A DNA stretch of 64,000 nucleotides from Beijerinckiaceae bacterium (GCA_027532775.1 JAPZTO010000001.1:1-64000), one strand, 5' to 3'; positions 8,122-16,192 are shown, counted from the stretch's first letter. Made by a program: numbers and translations. Notes: generated by a model not told the origin, from the letters alone.

Positions 8122-9135
8122 TCACGCCGCTTCGCGCTGGGGCCGCTTGAGCAGGGCCAGCGCCTCGTTGAGGATTCCGGCCCCGGCGCCAGGCTTGACC
8201 GCCTCGGTCGAAAGGTGGCGCCGGAAGGCACGCGCGCCGGGCTGGCTCTGGAACAGGCCGAGCACGTGCCGCGTCACCGCATGCGGCGAGGTTCCGGCGG
8301 CGACCACCGATTCGAGATAAGGGATCAGCGCCTCGAGTGCCTCGGCCGGCGCGGAAACAGGCGCCGCCTCGCCGAAAAGCAGCGGGTCAACGCCGAGCAG
8401 GAGCGACGGGTTCTGGTAGGCCGCCCGGCCAAGCATCACGCCGTCGAGGCCGGGGCCCTCCTCCGAGGGAGCGAGCAGGGCCTGCGCGAGGTCTAGGCTG
8501 GCAATGCCGCCATTGATCGCGATCGGCACCGCGGGGAATTCCGCCTTGAGCCGGCGCACGATGGCATAATCGAGCGGGGGAATGTCGCGGTTCTCGCGCG
8601 GGGAAAGCCCCTTCAGCCAGGCCTTGCGGGCATGGACGATCAGCGCATCCGCACCGGCTGCAACGACCTGCCGGGCCAGCGTGAAGAGTGCAACCTCCGG
8701 GTCCTGGTCATCCACGCCGATCCGGCATTTCACCGTGACCGGAACCGAGACCGCCGCCTTCATCGCCGCGACGCCTTCCGCCACGAGCGTGGGCTCGCGC
8801 ATCAGGCAGGCACCGAAGCGGCCATTCTGCACCCTGTCGGACGGGCAGCCGCAATTGAGGTTGATCTCGTCATAGCCGAATTCGGCGCCGATCCGGGCCG
8901 AGGCGGCGAGATCGGCGGGGTCCGAGCCGCCGAGCTGGAGCGCGACCGGATGTTCCACCGCCGAGAAGCCGAGCAGGCGCTGGCGGTCGCCATGCAGCAC
9001 GGCGCCGGTCGTCACCATTTCCGTATAGAGCAGGGCCCGGCGCGAGAGCAGGCGATGGAAGACGCGGCAATGCCGGTCGGTCCAGTCCATCATCGGGGCG
9101 ACGGAGAAGCGCCAGGGGGAATGAAGTTCGGTCAT
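8122..9135 (-). CDS. dusA: tRNA-dihydrouridine(20/20a) synthase DusA
   Basis: DusA is an FMN- and NADPH-dependent reductase that forms dihydrouridine in the tRNA D-loop. The protein starts its TIM barrel with VAPMMDWTDRHCR, a DusA-type signature. It carries the catalytic-cysteine loop LNCGCPSDRVQ (Cys97) and later the FMN-phosphate region (INGGI, VMLGRAAYQNP). The ATG at 9135 is preferred over a TTG three codons upstream. The 337 residues match the family. It is the first gene of a two-gene operon with the PaaI-type thioesterase. Confidence 0.95.
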   Translation of the reverse strand: MTELHSPWRFSVAPMMDWTDRHCRVFHRLLSRRALLYTEMVTTGAVLHGDRQRLLGFSAVEHPVALQLGGSDPADLAASARIGAEFGYDEINLNCGCPSDRVQNGRFGACLMREPTLVAEGVAAMKAAVSVPVTVKCRIGVDDQDPEVALFTLARQVVAAGADALIVHARKAWLKGLSPRENRDIPPLDYAIVRRLKAEFPAVPIAINGGIASLDLAQALLAPSEEGPGLDGVMLGRAAYQNPSLLLGVDPLLFGEAAPVSAPAEALEALIPYLESVVAAGTSPHAVTRHVLGLFQSQPGARAFRRHLSTEAVKPGAGAGILNEALALLKRPQREAA

Positions 9136-9199
9136 GCGCGGCAAACAGGTTGAGCGAGCCCTTCCCTAGCAGGTTTGCCGGAAAAGGCGACCCTCCGGT

Positions 9200-10423
9200 T
9201 CAGATGACCAGATCCGGCACGGGCTTCACGAGGGCGGAGCCGGGGAAGATCGTCTCGCCCAGCACCGCCGGTGACAGACCGAGATGCCCGGCCAGCACGC
9301 CTTTGATCACCGCACGGAGATCCGTCGTCGCCCGCAGGTCACGGCCTTCATGGAGCTGCGGCATCTTGAGCCCCGGCCAATCCGCGAGGATGCGTCCGCC
9401 GCGCACCGCCCCGCCGACGAGGAAAGCCACGGTTGCGGTGCCATGGTCGGAGCCTTCGGTGCCGTTGATCCGGGCAGTACGGCCGAATTCCGTGATGACG
9501 AGAATGGCCGTTTCCTTCCAGGCTTCGCCGAATTCCCGCTCGAACGCGGCAAAGGCGCCGTCGAGCCCGCCGAGCAGGTCAGCCAGCCGGCCGCGCACGC
9601 CGCCCTGGTTGGCATGGGTATCCCAGCCATCGAAGGAAAGAACGGCGACGCGTGGCCCCTCCTCCTTCATCATCAGCCGGGCGGCGCCGGTCGCGGCGCG
9701 CGCCATCATGCCGGGATCCCCGCCGCCGGAGGCCATGGCGGCGCCGCCACGGGCGAGATCATCGGCGGTCAGCCCGGCCTTGAGGGCGCGGGCCAGAGCC
9801 GGATCGCGGTGGGTGTAGAGGTCGAGCACGCGGCGGGCGAGGTCATCATTCGTCTCGGCGAGGCGCTGAGGCGCCCAGCCCATGACGGGCGCGCTCCCGC
9901 GCAGGACCAGCGGCGTCGAGATGCCCACGCCGAGCGCGCCGAGTTGCGGCAGTCGCTCGCCCTTGGGCAGGGCCAGCAGGGCGCGGTTGAGCCAGCCGGT
10001 CTCGACCTTGCCAACACCGGGCAGACCGGTTTCCAGCACATCCTGACCATCGAAATGCGAGCGCTCGCGATAGGGCGTCGCAGCGGCATGGATGACAAGG
10101 CCCTTCTTTTCGGCATAGAGCCGCGCGAAAGTCTTCATCGACGGATGCAGCACGAAGAATCCGTCGAGCGGCAGGCCGGCGCTCTCGCCCTCGCGGGTGA
10201 GGGCCATGCCCTCGCGCAGGGCGGCGTAATCCGGGTCGGCGACCGGCGCGACGGCGGAGAGACCATCCATCGCGCCGCGCAGGATGATGGTGAGGAAGCG
10301 CGGATCCCGCGCACTCGCCGCCGAGGCGACTTTCGGCATATGCGCCCAGGCGAAGAAGGAAAGGCCGGCTCCGAGCAGGCCCCGGCGGGAAAGCGGCATG
10401 GCTTCGCAATATCGGGCATCCAT
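9200..10423 (-). CDS. DUF1501 family Tat-exported protein
   Basis: The 407-residue product begins with a twin-arginine signal (PLSRRGLLGAG, then a hydrophobic stretch to about residue 36). The body shows the sulfatase/phosphatase-like DUF1501 hallmarks FLTIILRGAMDGL, FDGWDTHANQGG and VITEFGRTARING, followed by a DHGTA segment. DUF1501 genes are nearly always paired with a DUF1800 gene, as here: that gene lies 14 bp upstream and the pair is certainly co-transcribed. The biochemical role of the pair is not established. The ATG follows AGGAGG, an unusually strong ribosome site. Confidence 0.92.
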   Translation of the reverse strand: MDARYCEAMPLSRRGLLGAGLSFFAWAHMPKVASAASARDPRFLTIILRGAMDGLSAVAPVADPDYAALREGMALTREGESAGLPLDGFFVLHPSMKTFARLYAEKKGLVIHAAATPYRERSHFDGQDVLETGLPGVGKVETGWLNRALLALPKGERLPQLGALGVGISTPLVLRGSAPVMGWAPQRLAETNDDLARRVLDLYTHRDPALARALKAGLTADDLARGGAAMASGGGDPGMMARAATGAARLMMKEEGPRVAVLSFDGWDTHANQGGVRGRLADLLGGLDGAFAAFEREFGEAWKETAILVITEFGRTARINGTEGSDHGTATVAFLVGGAVRGGRILADWPGLKMPQLHEGRDLRATTDLRAVIKGVLAGHLGLSPAVLGETIFPGSALVKPVPDLVI

Positions 10424-10437
10424 CGGGGACCTCCTCG

Positions 10438-11895
10438 TCAGCGACGCTGGAATTCGGGTGCCATCAGCAGCAGGGCGAGCCCCTGCGGCCGGGTTTCGGC
10501 CCGGGCAATGGCCTGCCGCGTTTCCGTGGACAGCGCCTCGCCGAGGAGGACCTCCGCCAATTCGCGCGGGTCGATCCGCCCGCCAAGCGGCCGGGCGACT
10601 TGCAGGGCGAATTCGAGCCGGGTCTTGATCGCCTTCGGCGCGACGAGCGAAGCCTCGTCATCGGGGAAGCCGTTCGGGCCGGGCGGGTTCCAGAGCGGCT
10701 GGCCCATCAGGTTCAGCGCATTGGCGAGGGCCGGAATGCGATCGGCCGGGGCTCCGGTGGCGCGCAGGCTGGCGAGGAGGAACTCATAGGGTGTGCGGAT
10801 CTTGGCCGGCGGCGCCACGAGGCTCTCGGGATGGGTGACGAGTGCCCGCGCAAGCGCCGCGAGATCGCCATCACTCTTGCGGAACTCGGCCTCAAGTGCC
10901 GCCACGAGAGCCGGCGGCGGGCTGTCCGCCACGAAATGGCGCGCGATCTTCGTCGCGAGAAACCGGGCCGTCGACGGATGGCGCGCCAGATCGCGCAGGA
11001 TGGCGAGACCCTTCTCCTTGCCGTCCTGCCCGTAAGCGCGGCCCAGCACCTGCTGCGGGCCGGGCTCGTGCCGGTTCGGCGCGAAGACGAAAGCGCCGTA
11101 TCCGTCGATATTCTCCTCGAACCCGGTGATCGACCAGCCGGTCAGGGCGCGGGCGAAGGCGGTGACATCGGCCTGATTGTAGCCGCCGCCGACGCCCAGG
11201 GTATGCAATTCGAGGATTTCCCGGGCGAGATTCTCGTTGAGGCCGCGCCGACGACGCTGCCCGGCCGGCGAATTCGGCCCGATCGACTGGCGCTGGTCGA
11301 GATAATGCAGCATGGCCGGATGGGTCTCGACCGCGACGAGCAGATCGGCGAACCGGCCGAAGACATGCGGCCGGATGGCCTCACGCTCGTAGGGCCCGGC
11401 CACGCCCTGCATGAGCTGGCCCCGGCGCAGGGCGATGCAGAAATGGTTCGACCAGAACAGCACCCAGCGCTCGGCGAAGCCCGCGGGCGCAGCGAGGCCA
11501 TGGTCGATCCGGGCCTTGACGTCGACATGGAGGACATCCCGCAGGCGGACGGCTTCCGGATCGGGCGGCGGGTTCGCCGGCGGGTTGGACTGCATGCCTG
11601 CCGCAGCCATCGCGCCCGGTGCATCCTCCCCGATGGCAGGCGTGGCAGGTGCCTGTTGCGCCACCTGACGGCGGGCCTCGCGCTCCATCCGGCGCTTGTC
11701 CTCGATCTGGGTGACGATCTGGATGCCGCGCGCCGTGGTCGGAAGGCCCTCGCCCTGGATCCGCGCGCTTTCGGGGCGGATCTCGTCCAGAAGCGCGGCG
11801 CGGATATCCGGGCCCAGCCTTTCACGACTCGCGGGCCCGGCGCCGAGGCCAAAGCGCTGGATGCCGATCTGGAACGGACTTTCCGGACGCGCCAT
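10438..11895 (-). CDS. DUF1800 domain-containing protein
   Basis: A 485-residue, mainly helical protein carrying the DUF1800 signatures RWVLFWSNHFCI and GLNENLAREILELHTLGV, with a later TGW region and a C-terminal ALLLMAPEFQRR. Residues about 75-115 form a low-complexity Gln/Ala/Pro linker that looks disordered. There is no obvious signal peptide, whereas its partner downstream has a Tat signal. The pair is conserved across bacteria with no agreed function. It is the first gene of the two-gene operon. Confidence 0.9.
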   Translation of the reverse strand: MARPESPFQIGIQRFGLGAGPASRERLGPDIRAALLDEIRPESARIQGEGLPTTARGIQIVTQIEDKRRMEREARRQVAQQAPATPAIGEDAPGAMAAAGMQSNPPANPPPDPEAVRLRDVLHVDVKARIDHGLAAPAGFAERWVLFWSNHFCIALRRGQLMQGVAGPYEREAIRPHVFGRFADLLVAVETHPAMLHYLDQRQSIGPNSPAGQRRRRGLNENLAREILELHTLGVGGGYNQADVTAFARALTGWSITGFEENIDGYGAFVFAPNRHEPGPQQVLGRAYGQDGKEKGLAILRDLARHPSTARFLATKIARHFVADSPPPALVAALEAEFRKSDGDLAALARALVTHPESLVAPPAKIRTPYEFLLASLRATGAPADRIPALANALNLMGQPLWNPPGPNGFPDDEASLVAPKAIKTRLEFALQVARPLGGRIDPRELAEVLLGEALSTETRQAIARAETRPQGLALLLMAPEFQRR

Positions 11896-12039
11896 CGCGT
11901 TGTCCTTCCACGAGAGACCGCAAATGCGGCGTCACTACATTAGCAGGCTCTCATGAGATCTGTTGCGGAAGCATGACCAAAACATGACCGATGATTCATC
12001 GAGGGAGCGGATTCCGCTGCCGGCAGGCTCTCAAACCGG

Positions 12040-12068
12040 TTGACCGCCTGATCGTCCTGTCTTACATC
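12040..12068 (+). promoter_or_regulatory. Candidate sigma-70 promoter of the thi operon
   Basis: TTGACC (12040-12045), a 17-nt spacer and TACATC (12063-12068) fit the housekeeping promoter pattern and end immediately before the TPP riboswitch. Placement is ideal, but the -10 is imperfect. Confidence 0.5.
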
Positions 12069-12069
12069 T

Positions 12070-12167
12070 GTCCTATCCGGGGAGTGCCCGCCGCAGCGGG
12101 CCGAGATCGGGCTCTGTCGCCCGGAATCCTTAGAACCTGATCCGGATCATGCCGGCGGAGGAACAGG
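12070..12167 (+). promoter_or_regulatory. TPP (THI-box) riboswitch
   Basis: The conserved thiamine pyrophosphate aptamer is visible: a 5' P1 strand (CTGTCCT), CCGGGGAG, the pyrimidine-sensor GCCGAGATCGGGC (consensus CUGAGA), and the pyrophosphate-sensor arm TAGAACCTGATCCGGATCATG, closing with CCGGCGGAGGAACAG. It precedes thiSGE, as expected for an element that lowers thiamine synthesis when TPP is abundant. The 3' P1 strand contains GGAGGAA (12157-12163), a Shine-Dalgarno placed six bases before an ATG, so ligand binding could block ribosome access directly. Confidence 0.95.
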
Positions 12168-12230
12168 ATGAAAAATGACCTGACTGATCCCGATTGCCTG
12201 AACCTGTTCCCTGTTTTCATTCCTGTTTTT
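12160..12230 (+). promoter_or_regulatory. Mutually exclusive hairpins after the TPP aptamer (possible expression platform)
   Basis: GGAACAGG (12160-12167) can pair perfectly with CCTGTTCC (12203-12210). Alternatively GAACAGGATGAAAA (12161-12174) can pair, with one bulge, with TTTTCATTCCTGTT (12214-12227), followed by T residues to 12230 as in an intrinsic terminator. Both use the same bases as the 3' strand of aptamer stem P1, so the three pairings compete. Which state is favoured with ligand cannot be decided by eye. Confidence 0.5.
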
Positions 12231-12308
12231 CAATCTGAACCCGGCGGCAGCAAGCCCGCCGCCAGCCCAGGGCCTCCGGATTTTCCGCCCCCGGGCCCCG
12301 TGCCTTGA
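12168..12308 (+). CDS. 46-codon leader ORF directly behind the TPP riboswitch
   Basis: ATG at 12168 lies six bases after GGAGG, and the reading frame runs to TGA at 12306-12308. The predicted peptide starts MKNDLTDPDCLNLFPVF and becomes Pro/Gly/Ser rich (PGPPDFPPPGPVP). It resembles no thiamine enzyme that I recognise. Its start codon and ribosome site are placed exactly where a riboswitch-controlled gene should begin, while thiS starts 161 bp after its stop. It may be a translated leader, a coupling ORF or a relic of a lost first gene. Codon composition is GC-poor at its start and GC-rich later. Confidence 0.4.
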   Translation: MKNDLTDPDCLNLFPVFIPVFQSEPGGSKPAASPGPPDFPPPGPVP

Positions 12309-12322
12309 ACCACCCGCTTCCC

Positions 12323-12350
12323 GTCAGCGCCGGAATCAAGCGGCGCTGAC
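12323..12350. repeat. Perfect 10-bp hairpin in the thi leader
   Basis: GTCAGCGCCG (12323-12332) and CGGCGCTGAC (12341-12350) are exact inverted copies around an 8-nt loop. No T run follows, so it is not a standard terminator. A weaker hairpin (GGCGGC 12243-12248 with GCCGCC 12258-12263) lies upstream. Together they make the 160-nt leader ahead of thiS strongly structured. Confidence 0.6.
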
Positions 12351-12469
12351 CCGTATCGGTGCCTGTCCGAATCTTTACCCGCCTGAATCCGAACGTCTCT
12401 GTGGGCCCTGTTTTGCGCGCCTCCCCCAGCCCCAAGCCCGACCACCGGGTGCAGCCCAAGGGAAAGTCC

Positions 12470-12691
12470 ATGCAGATCTACATCAATGGCCGCCCCTGCC
12501 GGCCAGCCGGAGAAACCCTCGCCGAGATTGTCGAGCATTTCCTCATCGACAGGGGCGATCTTGACCCACGCTCCCGGCTGACCATCGGTACCGCCCATAA
12601 CGGGGTCTTCGTGCCGCGCGGCCAGCGGCGCCTGTGCCGGGTCGCCCCCGGCGACCGGATCGAGATTCTCGCGCTGATGCAGGGGGGCTGA
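12470..12691 (+). CDS. thiS: Sulfur carrier protein ThiS
   Basis: ThiS carries a C-terminal thiocarboxylate that donates sulfur to ThiG during thiazole synthesis. The 73-residue beta-grasp protein begins MQIYINGRPC, has the middle strand HNGVFVPR, and ends with the required Gly-Gly (LALMQGG). The ATG at 12470 is chosen because the in-frame sequence upstream is not family-like; a GGGAAAG ribosome site precedes it. Its stop is separated by one base from thiG, so the two are translationally coupled. Confidence 0.94.
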   Translation: MQIYINGRPCRPAGETLAEIVEHFLIDRGDLDPRSRLTIGTAHNGVFVPRGQRRLCRVAPGDRIEILALMQGG

Positions 12692-12692
12692 C

Positions 12693-13466
12693 ATGCTGAC
12701 CCTGCTGGGCGAACCCCTCGCTTCGCGGCTCTTCCTCGGAACGGCCCGCTTTCCCTCGATCGACCTGCTCTCGAAAACCTTGATTACCGCGCGGCCGGGG
12801 ATGATCACAGTCGCCGTCCGGCGGCCGACCCCCGGCCCCATCCCGGCGCGTGGTTTCACGGACATGCTCGACGTGCTGGCCATCCCGCTGCTGCCCAACA
12901 CGGCCGGCTGCCATACGGTGCAGGAGGCGGTCACGACCGCCCGGCTGGCGCGCGAGATGTTCGGCACCTCCCGGATCAAGCTGGAGGTGATCGGCTCGCG
13001 TCGCTGGCTGGAGCCGGATGGTATCGGGCTGGTCGAGGCGGCGGAGATTCTCGTCCAGGAAGGGTTCGAGGTGTTTCCCTACATGACCGAGGATCTGGCG
13101 ATCGCCGAGAGGCTGCTCCGGGCGGGTTGCCGGGTTCTGATGCCCTGGGCCGCGCCGATCGGCAGCGGGCGCGGGCTCGAGAACCGGACGGGGCTGGTGC
13201 GATTGCGCGAGGCCTTCCCCGCGGTTCCGATGATCCTCGATGCCGGGATCGGCCGGCCCTCTCATGCCGCGGAGGCCATGGAACTCGGCTTCGATGCGGT
13301 TCTGCTCAACACGGCCGTAGCGGAATCCGGCGATCCTTTGCGCATGGCGCTCGCCTTCGCCTCGGCGGTCGAGGCCGGGCGGCTTGCTTTCGAGGCCGGT
13401 CTCGTGGCACCCCGGCATGCCGCCAGGGCCTCGACGCCCGAAGAAGGAAAGGCTGCTCTCGGATGA
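12693..13466 (+). CDS. thiG: Thiazole synthase ThiG
   Basis: ThiG condenses deoxyxylulose phosphate, dehydroglycine and ThiS-bound sulfur to form the thiazole phosphate moiety of thiamine. The 257-residue TIM barrel has the Schiff-base Lys96 in RIKLEVIG. It also has the motifs PNTAGCHT, the phosphate-binding PIGSGRGL and DAGIGRPSHAAEAMELG, and the late VLLNTA. It sits between thiS and thiE and overlaps thiE by four bases. No thiO or thiH (the dehydroglycine source) and no thiC are present here, so the rest of the pathway must be elsewhere. Confidence 0.95.
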   Translation: MLTLLGEPLASRLFLGTARFPSIDLLSKTLITARPGMITVAVRRPTPGPIPARGFTDMLDVLAIPLLPNTAGCHTVQEAVTTARLAREMFGTSRIKLEVIGSRRWLEPDGIGLVEAAEILVQEGFEVFPYMTEDLAIAERLLRAGCRVLMPWAAPIGSGRGLENRTGLVRLREAFPAVPMILDAGIGRPSHAAEAMELGFDAVLLNTAVAESGDPLRMALAFASAVEAGRLAFEAGLVAPRHAARASTPEEGKAALG

Positions 13467-14107
13467 TGATCGACCCGCTCTACCCCATCATCGACCATCC
13501 GGACTGGATCGGCCGGCTTGGCCGCGCCGGTGCCCGGTTGATCCAGCTCCGCATGAAGGACCAGCCCGAGGCCGAACTGCGCGTGGCGATCCGGGCGGCT
13601 CTGGCCATGGCAAAGCAGGCGGGGGTGACGCTGGTGATCAACGATCACTGGCAGCTGGCGCTCGACGAGGGCGCGCGCTGGGTGCATCTCGGCCAGGAGG
13701 ACCTCGATGGTGCGGATCTCGCTGCTCTTCGGGCGCGGGGCATCCGGCTTGGCGTCTCGACCCATGACGGGCAGGAACTGGCCCGGGCGCTCTCCGTCCG
13801 GCCGGATTACATCGCCCTCGGGCCGATCTTTCCGACCACGGTGAAGGCTTTGCGCTTCGCCCCGCAAGGCGTGGCCCGGATCGGCGAGTGGAAGGCGGCG
13901 ATCGCGGCCGCCCTGCCGGACGGCCAGTGCCCGCCGCCCCTGGTGGCGATCGGCGGCATCACGCTCGAAACGGCCCGGGCCTGCCTGGATGCCGGGGCCG
14001 ACAGCATCGCCGTCATCTCGGATATCGTGAAGGCGCGCGACCCGGAGGCACGGTGCCGGGCGCTGGTCGCCGTCACGCGGCGGAGGGCGCCGGCGGCAAC
14101 CGCCTGA
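13463..14107 (+). CDS. thiE: Thiamine phosphate synthase (ThiE)
   Basis: ThiE joins the pyrimidine pyrophosphate and thiazole phosphate to give thiamine monophosphate. The 214-residue TIM barrel carries the family motifs LIQLRMKD, VINDHWQLA, WVHLGQEDL, ALGPIFPTTVK and VAIGGIT, ending ADSIAVISDI. The start codon at 13463 overlaps the thiG stop; a second ATG follows immediately at 13466 and cannot be excluded. It is the last gene of the operon. Family members that act as TenI-type aminases lack several of these motifs, so synthase is the better call. Confidence 0.92.
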   Translation: MMIDPLYPIIDHPDWIGRLGRAGARLIQLRMKDQPEAELRVAIRAALAMAKQAGVTLVINDHWQLALDEGARWVHLGQEDLDGADLAALRARGIRLGVSTHDGQELARALSVRPDYIALGPIFPTTVKALRFAPQGVARIGEWKAAIAAALPDGQCPPPLVAIGGITLETARACLDAGADSIAVISDIVKARDPEARCRALVAVTRRRAPAATA

Positions 14108-14143
14108 GCGTCCCCGCCGGATGCCGGCCCTGCCTTCCCCGCC

Positions 14144-15322
14144 TTACATGCCCTTGCGGGTCGCGAAGGGGTTCTCGGCAATGATCGTATCGTTCATGTC
14201 ATGCCGGATGTTGCGGATATCGCGATGGCCGCACAGGGCCATGGTGATGTCGAGCTCCTTGCGGATGACCTCGAGCGCCCGGGTCACCCCGGCCTCGCCG
14301 CCAGCGCCGAGCCCGTAGAGGAAGGCGCGGCCGATATAGGTGCCCTTTGCGCCGAGCGCGATCGATTTCAGCACGTCCTGGCCGGAGCGGATGCCGCCAT
14401 CGATATGGACCTCCACCTGGTCGCCCACGGCATCGACGATCCGCGGCAGCATGGCGATCGAGGAGAGCGCGCCGTCGAGCTGCCGGCCGCCATGGTTCGA
14501 GACGATGATCGCATCCGCGCCGGTCTTCGCGGCCATCTTGGCATCCTCGGCATCGAGAATGCCCTTGAGGATCAGCTTGCCGCCCCAGCGCTCCTTGATC
14601 CAGGCCACATCATCCCAGCTCAGGGCCGGGTCGAACTGCTCGTTCGTCCAGGAGGCGAGCTGGCTCATGTCGGACACGCCCTTGGCATGGCCGACAATGT
14701 TGCCGAAGGTGCGGCGCTTCGTGCCCAGCATGCCGAAGCACCAGCCGGGCTTGGTGGCCATGTTGATGATGTTCGGCAGCGTGAGGCGCGGCGGCGCCGA
14801 TAGGCCGTTGCGCACATCCTTGTGGCGCTGGCCGAGAATCTGCAGGTCCAGCGTCAGGACCAGCGCCGAGCAGCCTGCCGCCTTGGCGCGGTCGATCAGG
14901 CGGCCGGCGAAATCACGGTCGCGCATGACATAGAGCTGGAACCAGAACGGCGCCGGCGAGTTGGCGGCCACATCCTCGATCGAGCAGATGCTCATCGTCG
15001 ACAGGGTGAAAGGCACGCCGAATTTCGCGGCAGCGCGGGCGGCAAGAATCTCGCCATCGGCGTGCTGCATCCCGGTGAGGCCGGTCGGGGCCAAAGCCAC
15101 CGGCATCGAGACCTTCTGGCCGACCATCTCGGATTCGAGCGTCCGGTTCCGCATGTCCACCGCGACGCGCTGGCGCAGCTTGATCCGGTGGAAATCGCTC
15201 TCGTTGGCGCGGTAGGTGCCCTCGGTCCAGGCGCCGGAATCCGCATAATCATAGAACATGCGGGGCACGCGGCGCTTCGCGAGGCGCTTCAGGTCATCGA
15301 TGCAGGTGATCGTGTCTCTCAT
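14144..15322 (-). CDS. lldD: FMN-dependent alpha-hydroxy-acid dehydrogenase (L-lactate dehydrogenase type)
   Basis: A 392-residue TIM-barrel flavoprotein that oxidises an L-2-hydroxy acid, most likely lactate, passing electrons to the respiratory chain. Seen in the sequence: the N-terminal RVPRMFYDYADSGA signature, ALAPTGLTGM, substrate strand FWFQLYVMRD, and the catalytic-His segment IVSNHGGRQLDG with FMN phosphate-binding IDGGIRSGQD and YIGRAFLYGL. Length and motifs fit LldD better than glycolate oxidase, but substrates vary within the family. It is monocistronic; the thiE operon converges on its 3' end. Confidence 0.88.
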   Translation of the reverse strand: MRDTITCIDDLKRLAKRRVPRMFYDYADSGAWTEGTYRANESDFHRIKLRQRVAVDMRNRTLESEMVGQKVSMPVALAPTGLTGMQHADGEILAARAAAKFGVPFTLSTMSICSIEDVAANSPAPFWFQLYVMRDRDFAGRLIDRAKAAGCSALVLTLDLQILGQRHKDVRNGLSAPPRLTLPNIINMATKPGWCFGMLGTKRRTFGNIVGHAKGVSDMSQLASWTNEQFDPALSWDDVAWIKERWGGKLILKGILDAEDAKMAAKTGADAIIVSNHGGRQLDGALSSIAMLPRIVDAVGDQVEVHIDGGIRSGQDVLKSIALGAKGTYIGRAFLYGLGAGGEAGVTRALEVIRKELDITMALCGHRDIRNIRHDMNDTIIAENPFATRKGM

Positions 15323-15500
15323 GAGTCTTTCCCCGGCCGTTCAGGCCTTGTCCTTGTGCCGGGTCGGTTCCGGCCATCCCGTTCCCGCGGCAAGCTAAGG
15401 ACTGACCTTTGTCTAATCAAATGGATTCGCGCGCGAAATCCCCCGGAGCCTGCATTCGGCGTAAGGGGGGCATGCGCGGAACGGCCATGCTTCTTTCGTC

Positions 15501-15574
15501 GGGGTCAGCCCTGCGGGCTTTTGGCTGGGGGTCAGCCCTGCGGGTCTTTGGCAGGGGTCAGCCTTGCGGGGCGA
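15501..15574. repeat. Three tandem copies of a 26-27-bp unit reaching into the irr 3' end
   Basis: Units begin GGGGTCAGCCCTGCGGG at 15501, 15528 and (as GGGGTCAGCCTTGCGGG) 15554. The third copy contains the irr stop codon (15558-15560) and its last codons, so the duplications appear to have started from the end of the gene. The first two copies each continue with a TTTGGC-type segment. Confidence 0.75.
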
Positions 15575-16070
15575 TCTTTTCCAGCCTGACCACGACATCG
15601 ACGCCGACCACCCGGTAGCCTTCAGGGGCCTGCGGGCGGACGGCCAGCGACACCGCATCATCCGGCAGGTCCATAATCGTGCCGTCGCTCTCGACGAGAT
15701 AATGGTGATGATCGCCGGTATTGGTGTCGTAGACGGCGCGCGTGCCGCCGGTTGGCACCTGCCGGATCAGCCCGGAATCCCGGAACTGGTTGAGCGTATT
15801 GTAGACCGTCGCCAGCGACAGATGGCCGCGCACCCGGTTGACCTCGCCGAACAGCGTCTCGGCCGTGATATGGCGGTCACCGCCGGCGAAGAGCAACCAG
15901 CCGAGGATCATCCGCTGGCGCGTGGGGCGGAGGCCCGCCGCCTTCAGCCGCTCCCGGATTGCCGCGACAGGGCAACCTTTCTGCCCGGCAAGCGCCTGCA
16001 TCGGCTGCGGCATTTGCGTCGCCTCGATCTCGCGGGAAAGCGACTTCGGAACGGAAAAGGGCGTAACCAT
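15558..16070 (-). CDS. irr: Fur-family iron response regulator Irr
   Basis: Irr is the rhizobial heme-responsive iron regulator: under low iron it binds iron control elements to repress iron-using genes and activate uptake. The 170-residue protein has the winged-helix signature LRPTRQRMILGWLLFAGGDRHITAETLF (split by eye around residue 47), recognition segment LSLATVYNTL, and the Irr-specific GDHHHYLVESDG (His121-123). A Gly-Cys-Pro (32-34) matches the N-terminal heme-binding position of Bradyrhizobium Irr. ATG at 16070, after GTGAGG, is preferred to a GTG nine bases upstream. It is divergent from sitABCD. General Fur or Zur is less likely because of the RMxLGWLLF and HHH pattern. Confidence 0.92.
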   Translation of the reverse strand: MVTPFSVPKSLSREIEATQMPQPMQALAGQKGCPVAAIRERLKAAGLRPTRQRMILGWLLFAGGDRHITAETLFGEVNRVRGHLSLATVYNTLNQFRDSGLIRQVPTGGTRAVYDTNTGDHHHYLVESDGTIMDLPDDAVSLAVRPQAPEGYRVVGVDVVVRLEKIAPQG

Positions 16071-16084
16071 GGGCCTCACGCTTC

Positions 16085-16100
16085 TTTAGAACGTTTCAAA
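16085..16100. promoter_or_regulatory. Candidate iron control element (ICE-like) in the irr leader
   Basis: TTTAGAA (16085-16091), CG, TTTCAAA (16094-16100) approximates the TTTAGAA-N-TTCTAAA style of Irr-bound ICE motifs, with two mismatched positions between the arms. It lies 15 bp before the irr start codon, a place suited to autoregulation. Seen by eye only. Confidence 0.4.
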
Positions 16101-16192
16101 ACTGTATTTCTTTCATAGGCTTAGGATAACCTGACCAAAGAAGTCAAATTAATTCCTGCCCGACGACCGCGCTCGGACACCTCGCTGCTTAT

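Noticed and set aside
11943-12034. Direct repeat GCAGGCTCTCA (11943-11953 and 12024-12034) upstream of the thi promoter
   Set aside because: Two short copies 81 bp apart in GC-rich DNA may be chance; no symmetry or promoter relation was evident.
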